This document shows positions 40,524 through 41,051 of a stretch of 41,051 bases of DNA, one piece after another. How positions within the stretch are numbered: position 1 is the first letter of the stretch; every line of letters starts with the position of its first letter. The translations under genes and the position numbers were made by a program. Source of the stretch: Comamonadaceae bacterium (GTDB lineage: Bacteria; Pseudomonadota; Gammaproteobacteria; Burkholderiales; Burkholderiaceae_C); the NCBI GenBank assembly GCA_004144865.1, contig SEAY01000060.1, forward strand, positions 1-41,051. The letters run 5' to 3'. A model generated the notes under the pieces. The model saw only the letters and a list, made by a program, of their open reading frames with translations. It searched no databases and was not told where the DNA came from.

Positions 40524-40994
40524 TCAGCCAGCCCCCGCGAATCCCTTCTGCCGCCACGCCTCGAACACCGTCACCGCCACCGCGTTCGAAAGGTTGAGGC
40601 TGCGCTGCCCGGCGCGCATCGGGAGCCTCAGCCGGTTGGCCGGCGCGAAGGCGTCCAGCAGCGCGGCGGGCAGGCCGCTGGTCTCGGAGCCGAACACGAG
40701 CCAGTCACCGGGGCGGAACGCGACGTCGTGCACCGCGCGGCTTGCCCGCGTGCTGAGGGCGAACACCCGCTGCATGTCGGGAGACTCGCTGGCCAGCAGC
40801 GCCTCCCAGTCGCGGTGCCGCCGCACTTCCGCGTACTCGTGATAGTCCAGCCCGGCCCGGCGCATGTGCCTGTCGTCCATCGAGAAGCCCAGCGGCTCCA
40901 CCAGGTGCAGCGTGCAGCCCGTGTTGGCCGCCAGCCGGATCACGTTGCCGGTGTTGGGCGGGATCTCGGGAGTGACGAGGACGATGTGGAACAT
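40524..40994 (-). CDS. trmL: tRNA (cytidine(34)-2'-O)-methyltransferase TrmL
   Basis: The 156-residue protein is a minimal SPOUT methyltransferase. VTPEIPPNTGNVIRLAANTG opens it, VFGSETSGLP forms part of the SAM-binding knot, and RSLNLSNAVAVTVFEAWRQ closes it. TrmL methylates the ribose of the wobble base in tRNA-Leu isoacceptors. Length and motifs are standard for the family. The unusual feature is the 133-base stretch between its stop and the terminator. Confidence 0.95.
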   Translation of the reverse strand: MFHIVLVTPEIPPNTGNVIRLAANTGCTLHLVEPLGFSMDDRHMRRAGLDYHEYAEVRRHRDWEALLASESPDMQRVFALSTRASRAVHDVAFRPGDWLVFGSETSGLPAALLDAFAPANRLRLPMRAGQRSLNLSNAVAVTVFEAWRQKGFAGAG

Positions 40995-41024
40995 GCGGCG
41001 ATTGTCGGCGCTCGCACGCGGCCT

Positions 41025-41051
41025 TCAGGCCTGCCCGGTGCGGGCCAGCAC
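41025..41051 (-). CDS. Possible 3' end of a ComF-like phosphoribosyltransferase gene (partial)
   Basis: Only the last eight codons (VLARTGQA) and TGA are inside the window. The VLART ending is common at the C terminus of ComF-family proteins, and comF lies next to trmL in related genomes as I recall it. This is a weak call resting on very little sequence. Confidence 0.25.
   Translation of the reverse strand: MLARTGQA

Noticed and set aside
1..41051. Insertion sequences, prophage or integrative element
   Set aside because: No transposase, integrase, tRNA gene or flanking direct repeat was seen; only short REP-like repeats are present.

Overview
The window is about 41 kb of very GC-rich bacterial DNA, densely packed on both strands with very short intergenic gaps. 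Many genes overlap by the 4-base ATGA/GTGA type. The content points to a Burkholderiales member, most likely a Comamonadaceae-like soil or water bacterium (Ramlibacter/Variovorax type). It holds two Bug/TctC-type periplasmic receptors, a TRAP transporter, a complete Liv-type ABC transporter, CaiB-type CoA-transferase chemistry, a DUF2917-MFS pair and several LysR regulators. The taxonomic placement is inference from gene content; no rRNA or tRNA gene is visible.

Layout. 1-5.4 kb: a stand-alone cyclic-nucleotide-binding protein, an S4-domain pseudouridine-synthase-like protein that has lost its catalytic Asp, a DEAD-box RNA helicase, an alpha/beta hydrolase with an FMN reductase, a glutathionyl-hydroquinone reductase and a small GNAT protein. 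5.4-8.3 kb: small hypothetical/envelope proteins and a TPR (TTC38-like) protein. 8.3-11.2 kb: a TRAP transporter operon dctP-dctQ-dctM on the minus strand. 11.4-14.4 kb: LysR, DUF2917, MFS and a small downstream gene, the last three joined by 4-base overlaps. 14.5-18.2 kb: a double GNAT protein, an APH-like kinase, a GIY-YIG protein and two envelope proteins.

18.3-31.7 kb is the metabolic core. A LysR gene, coupled to a 5'-3' exonuclease gene, diverges from a long plus-strand cluster. That cluster encodes an intradiol (hydroxyquinol-type) ring-cleavage dioxygenase that appears 5'-truncated, a citryl-CoA-lyase-like protein, a CaiB CoA-transferase, a Bug receptor, a Liv-type ABC transporter, a SnoaL-like protein, a second Bug receptor, an FMN reductase and a TSUP permease. 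It reads as uptake and catabolism of an aromatic or organic acid, with several parallel carriers. In the ABC transporter the permease (LivM) and ATPase (LivG) are fused into one reading frame through a linker that is translated from palindromic intergenic repeats, including a four-fold 21-bp tandem repeat encoding VIPGAHA-type heptads.

31.6-36.5 kb is an unusual minus-strand cassette: a ferritin-like diiron protein, a TetR regulator with a perfect 12-bp inverted repeat around its start codon, a 720-residue fusion of an alpha/beta hydrolase with a MurG/UGT-like glycosyltransferase, and an AraC regulator. Its genes overlap from TetR onward. It resembles a small lipid or natural-product tailoring pathway that I do not recognise as described. 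36.6-41 kb: a KefC-type K+/H+ antiporter with its KefF-like quinone reductase, an orphan ParA ATPase, a MaoC-like hydratase, a terminator and trmL.

Three families of REP-like palindromic repeats are dispersed between genes. One has invaded coding sequence.
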